In this document: piece by piece, positions 48,229-57,414 of the stretch
Layout of the letters: every line of letters begins with the position of its first letter
Position numbering within the stretch: the stretch's first letter is position 1
Assembly: GCA_016712375.1 (NCBI GenBank)
Contig: JADJRE010000002.1
Span: forward strand, 124,001-188,000
Source of the DNA: Rhodospirillales bacterium
GTDB taxonomy: Bacteria; Pseudomonadota; Alphaproteobacteria; Rhodospirillales; Defluviicoccaceae
Length of the DNA: 64,000 nucleotides
Direction: 5' to 3'
Made by a program: the position numbers and the translations under genes
The notes under the pieces: model-generated
Database searches by the model: none
What the model was told of the DNA's origin: nothing
Seen by the model: the letters and a program-made list of their open reading frames with translations, nothing else

Positions 48229-49422
48229 ATGGCGCCGTTGTTCCGGCCGCAAGTTATGAGCCGCGGTTTGTTCTGCGCGGTCTGTTCCACGCTTGCGCTC
48301 ATCTTGAGTGCTTGCTCCTCGGAAACGGCTCATAGACCATACTCTCCGCCAGCATCCCCACCCTCGATGCCTTCGTTGCCAGCCGGACCCGCGACCTTGA
48401 GTCTCCTTCCGGTGCGATATGCGGATCTGCCGGGATGGTCGTCCGATGGGCATGCGGATGCCCTGGCGGCCGTGCTGCGTTCGTGTGCGAAGCTGACCCG
48501 GCGAGATGCCAGATTGTCACTTGGTATCAGCCCCCAATTTGGAAGGGTGGGTGATTGGCAGCAGATCTGCGCAGCCGGGTATATAGTGAGACCCGACGAC
48601 CGTTCGGCGCGGCGGTTCTTCGAGGAGTGGTTTGTTCCCTACCTGGCGCGCAACGGCCTCTCGGAGCAAGGTCTTTTCACTGGCTATTACGAGCCGGTCC
48701 TGCGCGGGTCGTGGCAGCCGACGGCTCGGCATCGAGTACCGATCTATCGCCCGCCGCCGGGAGCAACTGGCACGGTTGGCCGCGGCGTCAATCTGCCAAG
48801 CCGAGCCCAGATCGATGCTGGTGCCCTTGCCGGCCGGGGGCTGGAGCTGTTGTGGATCGATGATCCAATCGATGCATTTTTTCTCCACATCCAGGGTTCA
48901 GGCCAAGTGGAGATGACCGATGGCACCCGCGTGCGCATCGGGTTCGCTGGCAAGAATGGCCACTCATACTTCCCAATTGGCGCCGAATTGATCCGTCGTG
49001 GGGAAGTTACGCCGGACCAGATGTCGATGCAGGCGATTAGATCCTGGCTGGTAACGCATCCGCAGCAAGCCCCAAGCCTAATGGCGATGAACGGGTCCTA
49101 CGTCTTCTTCCGACTGATCGATGGAGACGGACCGATCGGCGCGCAAGGCGTCGCGCTAACCCCCGGCCGCAGCATAGCCGTGGATCCGTCGTTCGTTCCA
49201 TATGGGGTGCCGGTATGGCTGGATACGACGGATCCCATTTCGGCGGGCGCCCCGCTTCGACGTCTCGTGGTCGCGCAGGATACCGGCGGGGCAATCAAGG
49301 GGCCCGTCCGGGGCGACCTGTTCTGGGGCTCCGATGCCATGGCAGCCGAAGGCGCTGGGTTGATGAAGCAAGGCGGCCGCTGGTTCCTGCTGCTGCCTCG
49401 CGCCGCCGCTGCAACGAGCTAG
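48229..49422 (+). CDS. mltA: Membrane-bound lytic murein transglycosylase A
   Basis: MltA cleaves peptidoglycan glycan strands with 1,6-anhydro product formation. The protein is a lipoprotein: a hydrophobic signal ends in the lipobox LILSAC. The MltA domain (GLFTGYYEPVLRGSWQPTARHRVPIYRPP, FFLHIQGSGQVEM, GFAGKNGHSYFPIGAELI) and the C-terminal 3D domain (RSIAVDPSFVPYGVPVWLDT, DTGGAIKGPVRGDLFWG with the catalytic Asp) are intact. I start it at ATG 48229, seven bases from AGGGG; 48223 is possible. The frame open from 48139 adds a non-signal-like leader. Confidence 0.93.
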   Translation: MAPLFRPQVMSRGLFCAVCSTLALILSACSSETAHRPYSPPASPPSMPSLPAGPATLSLLPVRYADLPGWSSDGHADALAAVLRSCAKLTRRDARLSLGISPQFGRVGDWQQICAAGYIVRPDDRSARRFFEEWFVPYLARNGLSEQGLFTGYYEPVLRGSWQPTARHRVPIYRPPPGATGTVGRGVNLPSRAQIDAGALAGRGLELLWIDDPIDAFFLHIQGSGQVEMTDGTRVRIGFAGKNGHSYFPIGAELIRRGEVTPDQMSMQAIRSWLVTHPQQAPSLMAMNGSYVFFRLIDGDGPIGAQGVALTPGRSIAVDPSFVPYGVPVWLDTTDPISAGAPLRRLVVAQDTGGAIKGPVRGDLFWGSDAMAAEGAGLMKQGGRWFLLLPRAAAATS

Positions 49423-49604
49423 CTGACTGCTATTCGGTTTTGCATCGCCGCCGCCCGAGGTGCCAATCCGCTTGGCCTGCTGCCGGTAACGGCGGACAAG
49501 GGTCGCCCTTGCGCAGCCGATTGGTGGTGGGGCAGGATGCAGGACCCCGCAGGGGTGGATGCGGCACAAGGCGCGCTGTACGTTCTTTCACGTGTTGCTG
49601 TTCA

Positions 49605-50244
49605 ATGGATAGTTTGCGCACGAGAAAAGGCCTCGCGGTCGGTCCGCGAAAGCATCGGGCGCCCAGCCAGGCCGAAACGGAGCTTTGGCGCCGTGCCGTG
49701 GCTGATGTAGAGCCGCTTGTTCGTATCGATAACAAGCCGTCTGCTGCGTCACCCGCGCCGCCTGAGCAGGATATGCTATCGGCGGCCTCTGCCAACGAAG
49801 GGAGCGCGGTCGTTCGACCGCAGCGTCTGGCTGCCTCTTCTCCTGCAAAGCCAGGATCGCCATCGCCGGGGCCGAGTGATCTGGTTCATGGAATGGCCTC
49901 CGGCATCGATAAGCGAACCCTCGGGCGGCTCCGCCGTGGCTTGATCGCTCCGGAGGCATGCCTGGACTTGCACAACCTCCGCCAGGAAGAGGCGCATCGG
50001 GCACTGACAGGACTGCTGGCGACCAGCCAAGCGGCCGGCAGGCGCTGCATTCTCGTCATCACCGGCAAGGGCTATGGCGCGGATGGCGCCATTGGCGTGC
50101 TGAAGACAATGGTGCCTCGCTGGCTGGTCGAGCCACCCAACCGCGGCCGCGTCTTAGCCTTTTTGCCACGCGGCGCGTGGTCACGGCGGGGAAGGAGCTT
50201 TGTACGTGCTGCTCCGTCGCTGCCGCGCTGAGTCCGGTAGCTGA
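49605..50244 (+). CDS. Smr-domain DNA-binding/endonuclease-like protein, frameshifted at C-terminus
   Basis: The protein begins MDSLRTRKGLAVGPRKHRAPSQAETELW, as in alphaproteobacterial Smr proteins, with a disordered Pro/Ser linker. The Smr domain follows: LDLHNLRQEEAHRALTGLL and LVITGKGYGADGAIGVLKTMVPRWL. The direct frame ends at 50231 with a Arg-rich tail unlike the family. A one-base change at about 50172-50185 brings in HGGEGALYVLLRRCRAESGS, the normal ending, with a stop at 50244. Smr domains nick or bind structured DNA; the role here is unknown. It follows mltA by 182 bases. Confidence 0.85.
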
Positions 50245-50275
50245 AGCCTCGTAGAAAGCGGCTCGCGGCTGGGCG

Positions 50276-50626
50276 TCAGTCGATGCGCTCGACGTGTACC
50301 GGCGCTCGGCCAACACGATGCAAGCCGATCTCGCGGGCGGCGGCTGGCGTCATATCGATGCCGCAGCGGCCGCAGCGGTCGGTGATGCGGACTACTACCG
50401 AGCGGCTGCCTCGGGTCACCTTCACCAGAGCATCGCACGGGTGGCGATTGGAAGCGGCAGTCAAGCCGTCGCTGTCATAACGGTCGCCGCACGCGGTACG
50501 CCGTCCTTCAAACTTGGAATGATAGAACGAGCCGGAGACGACCGATGGAACAGCCGGGGCGGCGAGAACCGGGACGGCCGCAAGCGCCAGCAAGGCGGCG
50601 ACGGCAGAGGTGAAAAAAGCGCGCAT
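50276..50626 (-). CDS. Secreted RlpA-like double-psi beta-barrel protein
   Basis: The 116-residue protein has a signal peptide (MRAFFTSAVAALLALAAVPVLA). An RlpA-like barrel follows with GSFYHSKFEGRRTACGDRYDSDGLTAASNRHPC, then VKVTRGSRSVVVRITDRCGRCGIDMTPAAAREIGL. The conserved Asp of ITDRC and the region ending in AREIG are present. RlpA proteins act on or bind denuded glycan strands in the cell wall. There is no SPOR domain. GGAGGA precedes ATG 50626. Several cysteines suggest disulfides in the periplasm. Confidence 0.88.
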   Translation of the reverse strand: MRAFFTSAVAALLALAAVPVLAAPAVPSVVSGSFYHSKFEGRRTACGDRYDSDGLTAASNRHPCDALVKVTRGSRSVVVRITDRCGRCGIDMTPAAAREIGLHRVGRAPVHVERID

Positions 50627-51002
50627 GCGCTCCTCCTTTGGCTTCAAGCGCAGCGGGCCGAACACAGCGAACGACCGGCGTGTGGACCGCCGGATAAATC
50701 ACGTGAAGCGGAGCGCTGCCGTTGGCGGGACGAACTCGCGACGTGCCTGCGAGCCCGGGGAGGTAAAGGGAAGTGGTCGTTGATGCACTGCGAGTGTCCC
50801 CGGAATCCTCAGATCCGGCCAAGTCCTGCCGCCCAGTGGCTGGCTTCATTACCCCAGCCGGCGGCAGCGCGGGAGCATCTATCCCCATAATGGTGGTTAG
50901 TTAGAGGACTTCTAAACATCTTGTCCAGCGAAAGCGTGCTGCGCCCGTTCATCGTGGCGCTGCTGGCAATGTTGCAAGCTGCAAAAAAGGCGGCGGGTGG
51001 CA
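50627..51002. other. Intergenic region between the hslU-linked gene and the RlpA-like gene
   Basis: These 376 bases hold no convincing gene on either strand; the open frames present lack family features and good starts. It should contain the promoter of the RlpA-like gene and the end of the hslVU message. An AT-rich patch lies near 50889-50925. I see no strong terminator hairpin. Confidence 0.4.
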
Positions 51003-51476
51003 TCAGTCGAGCGACGGTTTCGGCGTCTTCGATGTCAGCTTTTCCGCGATCACGGCGGCGGCGCCGATCCCAGTGTTCTCTCCCCATGGGCGGACGCACT
51101 CAGCCATGAAGCGGGCAGGCCGGTCAGCTTCGTTTGAGCACTCCGCGTTCATTGGCACCCACGCCAGTCGCAGCACTTCACCATGCCGTCGCATTCGAAA
51201 TAGTGCTCCGTCGATCTCTACCTGTACCGGGACGTCCGCCATTACTTCGATCGTCTCTTCAGATGCAGCCACGGCAGGCTCGAAGACGTAAGGGTCCCAG
51301 GCGTCCGGACCCAGACGGATGAACCTGCCAAGGACCCGTGCCAAGAAGCCTTTCTTCGTCTTGGCGTTCGGATCCAGCACGTCGCGGGCGTCGATGCGCT
51401 CAATGGTCATGTTTGCGCCCCGAACGTAGAGAGTGGCCTCAGCAAATGCCGTCCCAGGGAACGGAGCCTGGACCAC
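51003..51476 (-). CDS. Hypothetical protein translationally close to hslU
   Basis: The 157-residue open frame starts (GTG 51476) four bases after the hslU stop, so it probably shares the hslVU message. An internal ATG at 51410 (MTIERIDARDVLDPNAK) is the alternative start. The sequence has no signal peptide or membrane helix. It has a basic segment (KTKKGFLARVLGRFIRLG) and a strand-rich middle (ETIEVMADVPVQVEIDGALFRMRR). It ends with RFMAECVRPWGENTGIGAAAVIAEKL. I do not recognise a family. Good coding character and position make it likely real, but the function is unknown. Confidence 0.6.
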   Translation of the reverse strand: MVQAPFPGTAFAEATLYVRGANMTIERIDARDVLDPNAKTKKGFLARVLGRFIRLGPDAWDPYVFEPAVAASEETIEVMADVPVQVEIDGALFRMRRHGEVLRLAWVPMNAECSNEADRPARFMAECVRPWGENTGIGAAAVIAEKLTSKTPKPSLD

Positions 51477-51479
51477 GCT

Positions 51480-52790
51480 CTACAGAATAAACTTCGTCAG
51501 ATCGGCGTTCTTCGCCAGTTCGCCGACGCGGGTGCGGACATCTTGCGCCGAAATGAGGATCGTTTCGCCTGATCGTTCGGAAGCGGTGAAGCTGATGTCC
51601 TCGACCAGCTTCTCCATGACGGTCTGCAACCGCCGGGCGCCGATGTTTTCGACGCCGGAGTTGATGTCGGCCGCCAGCGTCGCGATTTCCTCGATTGCCT
51701 CCGGGCTAAAGTCGAGCGTCACTTCCTCGGTCGCCAGCAGCGCCTTGTACTGCTTGATCAGGCTGGCCTCGGGCTCGGTCAGGATGCGCACGAAGTCCTC
51801 GCGGGTCAGCGCGCGCAGCTCGACCCGGATCGGCAGGCGGCCCTGCAACTCCGGCAGCATGTCCGATGGCTTCGCGACATGGAAGGCGCCGGACGCGATG
51901 AACAGGATGGTCGGTCTTCACGTTGCCGCGCTTCGTCGAGACGATCGTCCCCTCGATCAGCGGCAGCAGATCGCGCTGAACGCCCTCGCGGCTCACGTCG
52001 GCGCCCATCCGTTCGGAGCGAGCAGTGATCTTGTCGATCTCGTCGAGGAAGACGATGCCCTGGTTCTCTACTGCCTCGATCGCCTCGCGGACCACACGCT
52101 CCTCGTCCAGCAGCTTGTCCGCCTCTTCGGCCACCAGCACGCCGTGCGACTGGGCGACCGTCATCTTCTTGGACTTTTTGGGAGGGCCGCCAAACGCCTT
52201 CGAAAACATTTCAGACAGGTTGAGCATGCCCATCTGCGCGCCCGGCACGCCCGGTATATCGAAGGTCGGCAACTGCATGCCCGCGCTCTCCGATACCTGG
52301 ATCTCGATTTCCTTGTCATCGAGATCACCGTTGCGAAGCATCCGGCGAAACTTTTCCCGCGTCTCGGCTCCAGCGTTGTCGCCAACGAGAGCCGAGATCA
52401 CCCGCTCTTCCGCCGCCAATTCGGCCTTCGCAGTTACCTGCTTGCGCATGTTCTCGCGAGTCGCGTGAATGGCAATCCGACCAGATCGCGTATGATCTGT
52501 TCCACATCGCGGCCGACATAACCGATCTCAGTGAACTTCGTCGCCTCGACTTTCAGGAACGGCGCCTGCGCCAGGTTGGCAAGTCGCCGCGCGATCTCGG
52601 TCTTGCCGACCCCGGTCGGGCCGATCATCAGAATGTTCTTCGGCAGCACCTCCTGGCGCATGCCATCCTCCAGCTGCTGCCGGCGCCATCGGTTGCGTAG
52701 CGCTATCGCCACCGCTTTCTTGGCGTCGTTCTGGCCGACGATGTGGCGGTCGAGTTCAGAGACGATCTCGCGCGGCGTAAAGCTGGTCAT
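51480..52790 (-). CDS. hslU: HslU ATPase subunit of the HslVU protease, with two frameshifts
   Basis: HslU is the AAA+ unfoldase that feeds HslV. The N-terminal part reads MTSFTPREIVSELDRHIVGQNDAKKAV and MIGPTGVGKTEIARRLANLA (Walker A), then breaks after IIRDLVG at about 52470. The next frame gives the I-domain and the Walker B region GIVFLDEIDKITARS, up to RGNVKTDH. A second break at about 51915 leads to ILFIASGAFHVAKPSDMLPELQGRLPIRVEL and the C-terminal KFIL tail, which inserts into HslV. Corrected length is about 437 residues. It overlaps hslV by four bases. Both breaks look like indel errors. Confidence 0.94.
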
Positions 52791-53362
52791 AAGCTCTCAA
52801 CGAGAATGTTGCGGTTGGTGAACACACAGATGTCAGCCGCGATTTCCAGCGCCCGGCGGGCGACGGCCTCGGCGTCCATGTCGCTTCGATCCATCATCGC
52901 ACGGGCCGCGGCTAGCGCGAACGAGCCGCCTGAGCCGATGCCGATCAATCCATCCTCCGGCTCAAGCACGTCGCCCGAGCCAGTGAGAACAAGCGAGACC
53001 GACCGGTCGGCCACCGCCATCATCGCTTCCAGCCGCCGCAGGTAGCGATCGGTGCGCCAATCCTTTGCCAGTTCGACGCAAGCGCGAGTGAGCTGTCGCG
53101 GATACTGTTCCAGCTTCGCTTCCAGCCGCTCGAACAGGGTAAATGCGTCGGCTGTGGCGCCCGCAAATCCGGCGATAACGCCGCCGTCGCCGAGCCTGCG
53201 CACCTTGCGGGCGTTAGCCTTGATGACGGTGTTGCCAAGACTTACCTGGCCGTCGCCGGCGAGGACAACCCGATCGCCTTTGCGCACGGCGAGGATGGTC
53301 GTGCCGTGCCATTGCTGCCCGAATTCGCTGGTCATGGTCCCGACGTTGTTGGGAGGCTTCAT
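52787..53362 (-). CDS. hslV: HslV peptidase subunit of the HslVU protease
   Basis: HslV is a proteasome-beta-like threonine peptidase. The 191-residue precursor reads MKPPNNVGTMTSEFGQQWHG followed by TTILAVRKGDRVVLAGDGQVSLG. Cleavage before Thr21 exposes the catalytic N-terminal threonine. GFAGATADAFTLFERLEAKLEQ and GIGSGGSFALAAARAM are family hallmarks. The propeptide of about 20 residues is normal for alphaproteobacteria. It is first in hslV-hslU and divergent from hisB, a conserved alphaproteobacterial arrangement. Confidence 0.96.
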   Translation of the reverse strand: MKPPNNVGTMTSEFGQQWHGTTILAVRKGDRVVLAGDGQVSLGNTVIKANARKVRRLGDGGVIAGFAGATADAFTLFERLEAKLEQYPRQLTRACVELAKDWRTDRYLRRLEAMMAVADRSVSLVLTGSGDVLEPEDGLIGIGSGGSFALAAARAMMDRSDMDAEAVARRALEIAADICVFTNRNILVESL

Positions 53363-53494
53363 AGCGATACCGCCGGAGCGGTAACCTGGCTCGATTTAGG
53401 CTTGCCGTACCGCCGGGTCAAGCCGATGCCAGGTACGCGCGATAGCACTAGGCCAACCTTCTTGCTATAAGCCGACGCTTGCGGGAGCTGTAGA

Positions 53495-54094
53495 ATGCGC
53501 CAGGCGACGATCGAACGGCGGACCAACGAGACCGAAGTGACGGCAAGCGTGATGCTCGACGGCAGCGGTCGCTGCAACGTCGCTACGGGGATCGGGTTTC
53601 TCGACCACATGCTGGGGCAGTTCGCTCGCCACAGCCTGATCGACCTCGACCTGAAAACAGCGGGCGACTTGCATATCGACGGCCATCATACCACTGAAGA
53701 CACCGCGATCGTGCTCGGTCAGGCGATCAGCCAGGCACTCGGCGAGCGGCGGGGAATCCGCCGTTTTGGCGAGGCGCTGTCGGCGATGGACGAGACGCTG
53801 ACCCGGGTCGCGATCGACGTCTCCGGGCGGCCGTACCTGGTGTGGCGGGTGGGTTTCACCCAACCCCGTCTGGGTGCGCTTGATACGGAGCTGGTTGGCC
53901 ACTGGTTCCATGCGTTTTCGTCCAATGCCGCGCTGACATTGCACGTCGAGACGCTGTACGGCGACAACAACCATCACATTTGCGAGTCGTGCTTCAAGGG
54001 TCTAGCGAGAGCGCTGCGCCAGGCAATCGAAATCGATCCCCGCAAGGGCGATGCCGTGCCGTCGACCAAAGGTGTGCTGGGGGGCTCGTTGTGA
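53495..54094 (+). CDS. hisB: Imidazoleglycerol-phosphate dehydratase
   Basis: HisB dehydrates imidazoleglycerol phosphate in histidine synthesis. The 199-residue monofunctional enzyme has GIGFLDHMLGQFARHSLIDL, the metal-binding HIDGHHTTEDTAI, FGEALSAMDETLTRVAIDVSGRPYLV and the second metal site GDNNHHICESCFKGLARALRQA. It starts the plus-strand his cluster; GGGAG precedes ATG 53495. The divergent region to hslV is 132 bases. Confidence 0.96.
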   Translation: MRQATIERRTNETEVTASVMLDGSGRCNVATGIGFLDHMLGQFARHSLIDLDLKTAGDLHIDGHHTTEDTAIVLGQAISQALGERRGIRRFGEALSAMDETLTRVAIDVSGRPYLVWRVGFTQPRLGALDTELVGHWFHAFSSNAALTLHVETLYGDNNHHICESCFKGLARALRQAIEIDPRKGDAVPSTKGVLGGSL

Positions 54095-54132
54095 CTCGCA
54101 GGGAGAAACCTCGTGGCCGTTAGACAATAGCG

Positions 54133-54525
54133 ATGCGCATGTACTCCGTGCACCTTCGACGGCCGCTTCTGAATCCGGACCGCGACATCTGCCTGGTAAA
54201 GGAAGGATTTAGTTGGCCCGCCTTTTTCTTTTCCGTCCTATGGGCGCTGTGGTGCCGGTTGTGGCTTGCGGCCGCCGGCATCTTCGCGGCCGAGATAGCG
54301 CTGAGTGGGGTGATGTCGCTGCTAGGCGCCGACGAAATGACTCAGGCGGCCATCTCCGTTGGTTTCGCCGTGTTGTTGGGCGTCGTGGCTAATGACATCA
54401 AACGCTGGTCGCTGTTCCGCCGCGGCTTCCTGCAGGTGGCGGTGGTCACCGGCGAGGATTCCGACGCGGCCGAACGGCGGTTCTGGGACCAGCGGCCCAG
54501 CTTGGCGGCGGACCTTGTAGGGTGA
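54133..54525 (+). CDS. DUF2628 membrane protein within the his cluster
   Basis: The 130-residue protein has the DUF2628 pattern: a soluble start (MYSVHLRRPLLNPDRDICLVKEGFSWPAFFFSVLWALWCRLWLAA reading into the first membrane helix), a second hydrophobic stretch around 75-90 (ISVGFAVLLGVVANDIKRW), and a charged C-terminus. Function is unknown. It is regularly found between hisB and hisH in alphaproteobacteria and overlaps hisH by four bases here, so it is co-translated with histidine genes. The ATG at 54139 is an equally good start. Confidence 0.85.
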   Translation: MRMYSVHLRRPLLNPDRDICLVKEGFSWPAFFFSVLWALWCRLWLAAAGIFAAEIALSGVMSLLGADEMTQAAISVGFAVLLGVVANDIKRWSLFRRGFLQVAVVTGEDSDAAERRFWDQRPSLAADLVG

Positions 54526-55166
54526 GCGTCGTCATTGTCGACTATGGTTCCGGCAACCTGCGCTCCGCGGCCAAGGCGTTTGAGCGCGCGGTATCGGAAA
54601 GCGGTCTCGGCTTCCCCGTCATCATCAGTAGCGACCCGAAGGTGGTAGCCGCGGCCGGGCACATCGTGCTGCCCGGCGTCGGCGCTTTCGCCGATTGCCG
54701 ATGCGGCCTTGATGCCCTGCCCGGCATGGTCGAGGCATTGGTTCGGACCGTGATCGAGAACGGCCGTCCGTTCCTGGGTATCTGCGTCGGCATGCAATTG
54801 ATGGCGCGCCTCGGCCGTGAACATGGTGAGCACAACGGCCTGGGCTGGATTGACGGCGAGGTGGTGCTGATGCCCGCCGCCTCGGCTGGCCTGAAGGTCC
54901 CGCACATGGGCTGGAACGACCTGCAGATCAAGGTACCGGCGCATCCGCTGCTCACCGGCATTCCGGCGGGCCAGCATGCCTACTTTGTTCACTCGTACAG
55001 CTTTCGTCCGGCTGATCCCGGCGTGATCCTGGCCACAGTTGATTATGGCGGCGAAGTCGTCGCTGTTATTGGACAGGACAATCTGGTCGGCACGCAATTC
55101 CATCCCGAGAAAAGCCAGGCTACCGGGCTGCGGCTGCTCGGCAATTTCCTGAGGTGGCGGCCGTGA
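54522..55166 (+). CDS. hisH: Imidazole glycerol phosphate synthase, glutamine amidotransferase subunit
   Basis: HisH hydrolyses glutamine and passes ammonia to HisF. The 214-residue protein has VVIVDYGSGNLRSAAKAFERA and the class I amidotransferase triad: Cys in FLGICVGMQLMA, and His and Glu in FHPEKSQATG. LGWIDGEVV and VPHMGWNDL are HisH-specific. Its GTG or ATG start overlaps the DUF2628 stop, and its end overlaps hisA. Confidence 0.96.
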   Translation: MSVVIVDYGSGNLRSAAKAFERAVSESGLGFPVIISSDPKVVAAAGHIVLPGVGAFADCRCGLDALPGMVEALVRTVIENGRPFLGICVGMQLMARLGREHGEHNGLGWIDGEVVLMPAASAGLKVPHMGWNDLQIKVPAHPLLTGIPAGQHAYFVHSYSFRPADPGVILATVDYGGEVVAVIGQDNLVGTQFHPEKSQATGLRLLGNFLRWRP

Positions 55167-55906
55167 TATTTTTTCCGGCGATTGACTTGAAAGAGGGACG
55201 CTGCGTCCGTCTCCGGCGAGGAGACATGGCAACGGCAACGGTGTTCAACCAGCACCCGGCCGATCAGGCGCGGGTATTTGAGCAAGCCGGCTGTTCCTGG
55301 CTACACGTCGTTGATCTCGATGGCGCCTTCGCAGGCCATCCGGTGAACGGCGAGGCAGTTGATGCAATCCTGGAGGCGGTGGATCTGCCGGTGCAGCTCG
55401 GTGGTGGCATCCGCACGCTCGCTACTGCGGCGGACTGGCTCGGTCGCGGCGTGCGCCGGGTGATCCTCGGCACTGCCGCGCTGCGCTATCCAGATCTGGT
55501 GCGCGCCGCCTGCGCCGATTTCCCTGGCCGCATTGCGGTCGGCATCGATGCCCGCGACGGACGGGTTGCGGTACAGGGCTGGGCAGAGCAATCAGACATC
55601 GCCGCCCTCGACTTGGCGCGGCGCTTCGAGGACGTCGGCGTCGCTGCCATCGTGTTCACCGACATTGGCAGAGACGGCGTGCTCGCTGGCCCGAACGTCG
55701 ACGCAACAGTGGAACTGGCGCGCGCAGTCAGCGTTCCGGTGATCCTCTCCGGCGGTGTTTCAACACTGGACGATCTGCGGACAGCGAAAGCGGCGGGCGA
55801 CGGCATCATCGCAGGAGTTGTTTGCGGCCGCGCGCTGTATGACGGTCGTATCGACGTCGCTCGTGCCGTTGAGATTGTGAAGCGCACGCCGATCGGCGGA
55901 ATATGA
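55163..55906 (+). CDS. hisA: ProFAR isomerase
   Basis: HisA isomerises ProFAR to PRFAR. The 247-residue TIM barrel has FFPAIDLKEGRCVRLRRGDM (the catalytic Asp of AIDL), VVDLDGAFAGHPVN, VQLGGGIRT, and the second catalytic Asp in FTDIGRDGVLAGPN, with ILSGGVSTLDDL as a phosphate-binding loop. I start it at GTG 55163, which overlaps the hisH stop (GTGA) and has GAGG about nine bases upstream. A GTG at 55154 is also in frame but has no ribosome site. Confidence 0.95.
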   Translation: MIFFPAIDLKEGRCVRLRRGDMATATVFNQHPADQARVFEQAGCSWLHVVDLDGAFAGHPVNGEAVDAILEAVDLPVQLGGGIRTLATAADWLGRGVRRVILGTAALRYPDLVRAACADFPGRIAVGIDARDGRVAVQGWAEQSDIAALDLARRFEDVGVAAIVFTDIGRDGVLAGPNVDATVELARAVSVPVILSGGVSTLDDLRTAKAAGDGIIAGVVCGRALYDGRIDVARAVEIVKRTPIGGI

Positions 55907-55910
55907 GCCG

Positions 55911-56693
55911 ATGCTGAAGGTTCGGATTATTCCCTGTCTCGATGTTGATGCTGGCCGCGTCGTCAAGGGGGTCCGCTTCGTGGACCTGATGGACGCTGGC
56001 GACCCGGTCGAGCAGGCAAAAATCTACGATGCCGCCGGTGCCGACGAGTTGTGCTTCTTGGACATCACCGCGAGCCACGAGAATCGCGACACCATCTACG
56101 ATGTTGTTGCCCGCACCGCCGAACAGTGCTTCATGCCGCTCACGGTAGGCGGCGGCGTTCGGGGGCTCGACGACATCCGCAAGCTGCTGCTGGCCGGCGC
56201 CGATAAGGTATCGATCAACACCGCCGCGGTCGCCCGTCCGGAGTTTGTTGGCGAAGCGGCGGAAAAGTTCGGCAGCCAATGCATCGTTGTTGCCATCGAC
56301 GCAAAAGCCGTCGCCATCGAACGGTTTGAGGTGTTTACCCATGGCGGCCGGAAACCGACCGGCCTTGACGCTATCGGCTGGGCAAGGCGGATGATGGAAC
56401 TAGGCGCGGGCGAGATATTGCTGACCTCGATGGATCGCGATGGCACCAAGGTTGGCTTTGACTTGCCGCTGACCCGGGCGATCGCCGATGCGGTGTCGGT
56501 GCCGGTCATTGCCTCCGGCGGCGTCGGTACGCTGGACCATCTGGTCGAGGGTGTCACCGAAGGCCATGCGTCGGCAGTGCTTGCTGCCTCGATCTTTCAT
56601 TTCGGTACATTCACCATCGCGCAGGCGAAGGAGCATATGCGGCGCGCGGGGGTTCCCATCCGCAACGACGCTGGGGAAAGGTCAGGTGCATGA
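55911..56693 (+). CDS. hisF: Imidazole glycerol phosphate synthase, cyclase subunit
   Basis: HisF uses ammonia from HisH to make imidazole glycerol phosphate and AICAR. The 260-residue barrel has VRIIPCLDVDAGRVVKGVRF (catalytic Asp11-type), LCFLDITASHENRDT, PLTVGGGVRGLDDIRKLLLAGADKVSINTAA, and the second catalytic Asp in LLTSMDRDGTKVGFD. AICAR links this pathway to purine synthesis. It starts four bases after hisA and overlaps hisE by four bases. Confidence 0.96.
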   Translation: MLKVRIIPCLDVDAGRVVKGVRFVDLMDAGDPVEQAKIYDAAGADELCFLDITASHENRDTIYDVVARTAEQCFMPLTVGGGVRGLDDIRKLLLAGADKVSINTAAVARPEFVGEAAEKFGSQCIVVAIDAKAVAIERFEVFTHGGRKPTGLDAIGWARRMMELGAGEILLTSMDRDGTKVGFDLPLTRAIADAVSVPVIASGGVGTLDHLVEGVTEGHASAVLAASIFHFGTFTIAQAKEHMRRAGVPIRNDAGERSGA

Positions 56694-57031
56694 ACGGGAA
56701 CAATCTCGATGCACGTATTCTGGAAAAACTGTTCGCGATAATCGAAAGTCGCCGCGGCGCCGATCCGGCCAGTTCGTACACGGCCCGCCTGCTGAACAAG
56801 GGTCGAGCCAAGATCGCCAAGAAAACGGGTGAGGAGGCGGTCGAGGTTGTAGTGGCCGCTCTAGCCGAGGGGCGTGGGGAGTTGGCGGCGGAAAGCGCCG
56901 ACCTGCTTTATCATCTGCTCGTGCTGTGGGCCTCGGTAGGCATCAAGCCAAGCGACGTCTGGGCGCAGATTGCCAAGCGAGAAGGCGTCTCCGGGCTGCT
57001 GGAGAAGGCGATGCGGCAAAATGAGCCATAG
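56690..57031 (+). CDS. hisE: Phosphoribosyl-ATP pyrophosphatase
   Basis: HisE hydrolyses PR-ATP to PR-AMP, the second histidine step. The 113-residue all-helical protein has DPASSYTARLLNKGRAKIAKKTGEEAVEVVVAALAEGRGEL, the metal-binding helices with their Glu residues, and ESADLLYHLLVLWASVGI. The separate HisI cyclohydrolase is not in the window. It ends the his cluster; the HIT gene follows after 16 bases. Confidence 0.95.
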   Translation: MNGNNLDARILEKLFAIIESRRGADPASSYTARLLNKGRAKIAKKTGEEAVEVVVAALAEGRGELAAESADLLYHLLVLWASVGIKPSDVWAQIAKREGVSGLLEKAMRQNEP

Positions 57032-57047
57032 CGAGGGACGAAAAAGC

Positions 57048-57414
57048 ATGGCCTATGATGACGGCAATATCTTCGCGAAGATCTCTGCGCGGCGAAATTC
57101 CGTGCAAGGCCGTGTACGAGGACGAATACGCGCTCGCGTTCCACGACATCCGCCCGTTGTCTCCGGTGCACGTGCTGGTAATTCCGAAGGGTCCGTATGT
57201 GTCGCTGGATGACATGTGTGCCGAGGCGTCGCCGGTCTTCATCGGCGGCTTCTTTCGTGCTGTTGCGGAGACCGCTCGCGTGCTTGGCGTAACTCACGCA
57301 GGGTATCGGATCCTCGCCAATATCGGGGCCGACGCGAACCAGGAAGTGATGCATTTCCATGTGCACATCTTTGCAGGCCGTCCCCTTGGTGGCATGCTCA
57401 AGCGCGCGGACTGA
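57048..57414 (+). CDS. HIT-family (HinT-like) nucleotide hydrolase, frameshifted near N-terminus
   Basis: HinT-like proteins hydrolyse nucleoside phosphoramidates. From ATG 57048 (GAGGGA about nine bases upstream) it reads MAYDDGNIFAKI, then the frame changes at about 57079 where an extra T occurs. The next frame carries LRGEIPCKAVYEDEYALAFHDIRPLSPVHVLVIPKG, GYRILANIGADANQEVMHFHVHIFAGRPLGGM. The HFHVHIF motif is the catalytic histidine triad. Removing one base gives 121 residues, the family size. It lies after hisE, as in related genomes. Confidence 0.9.
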
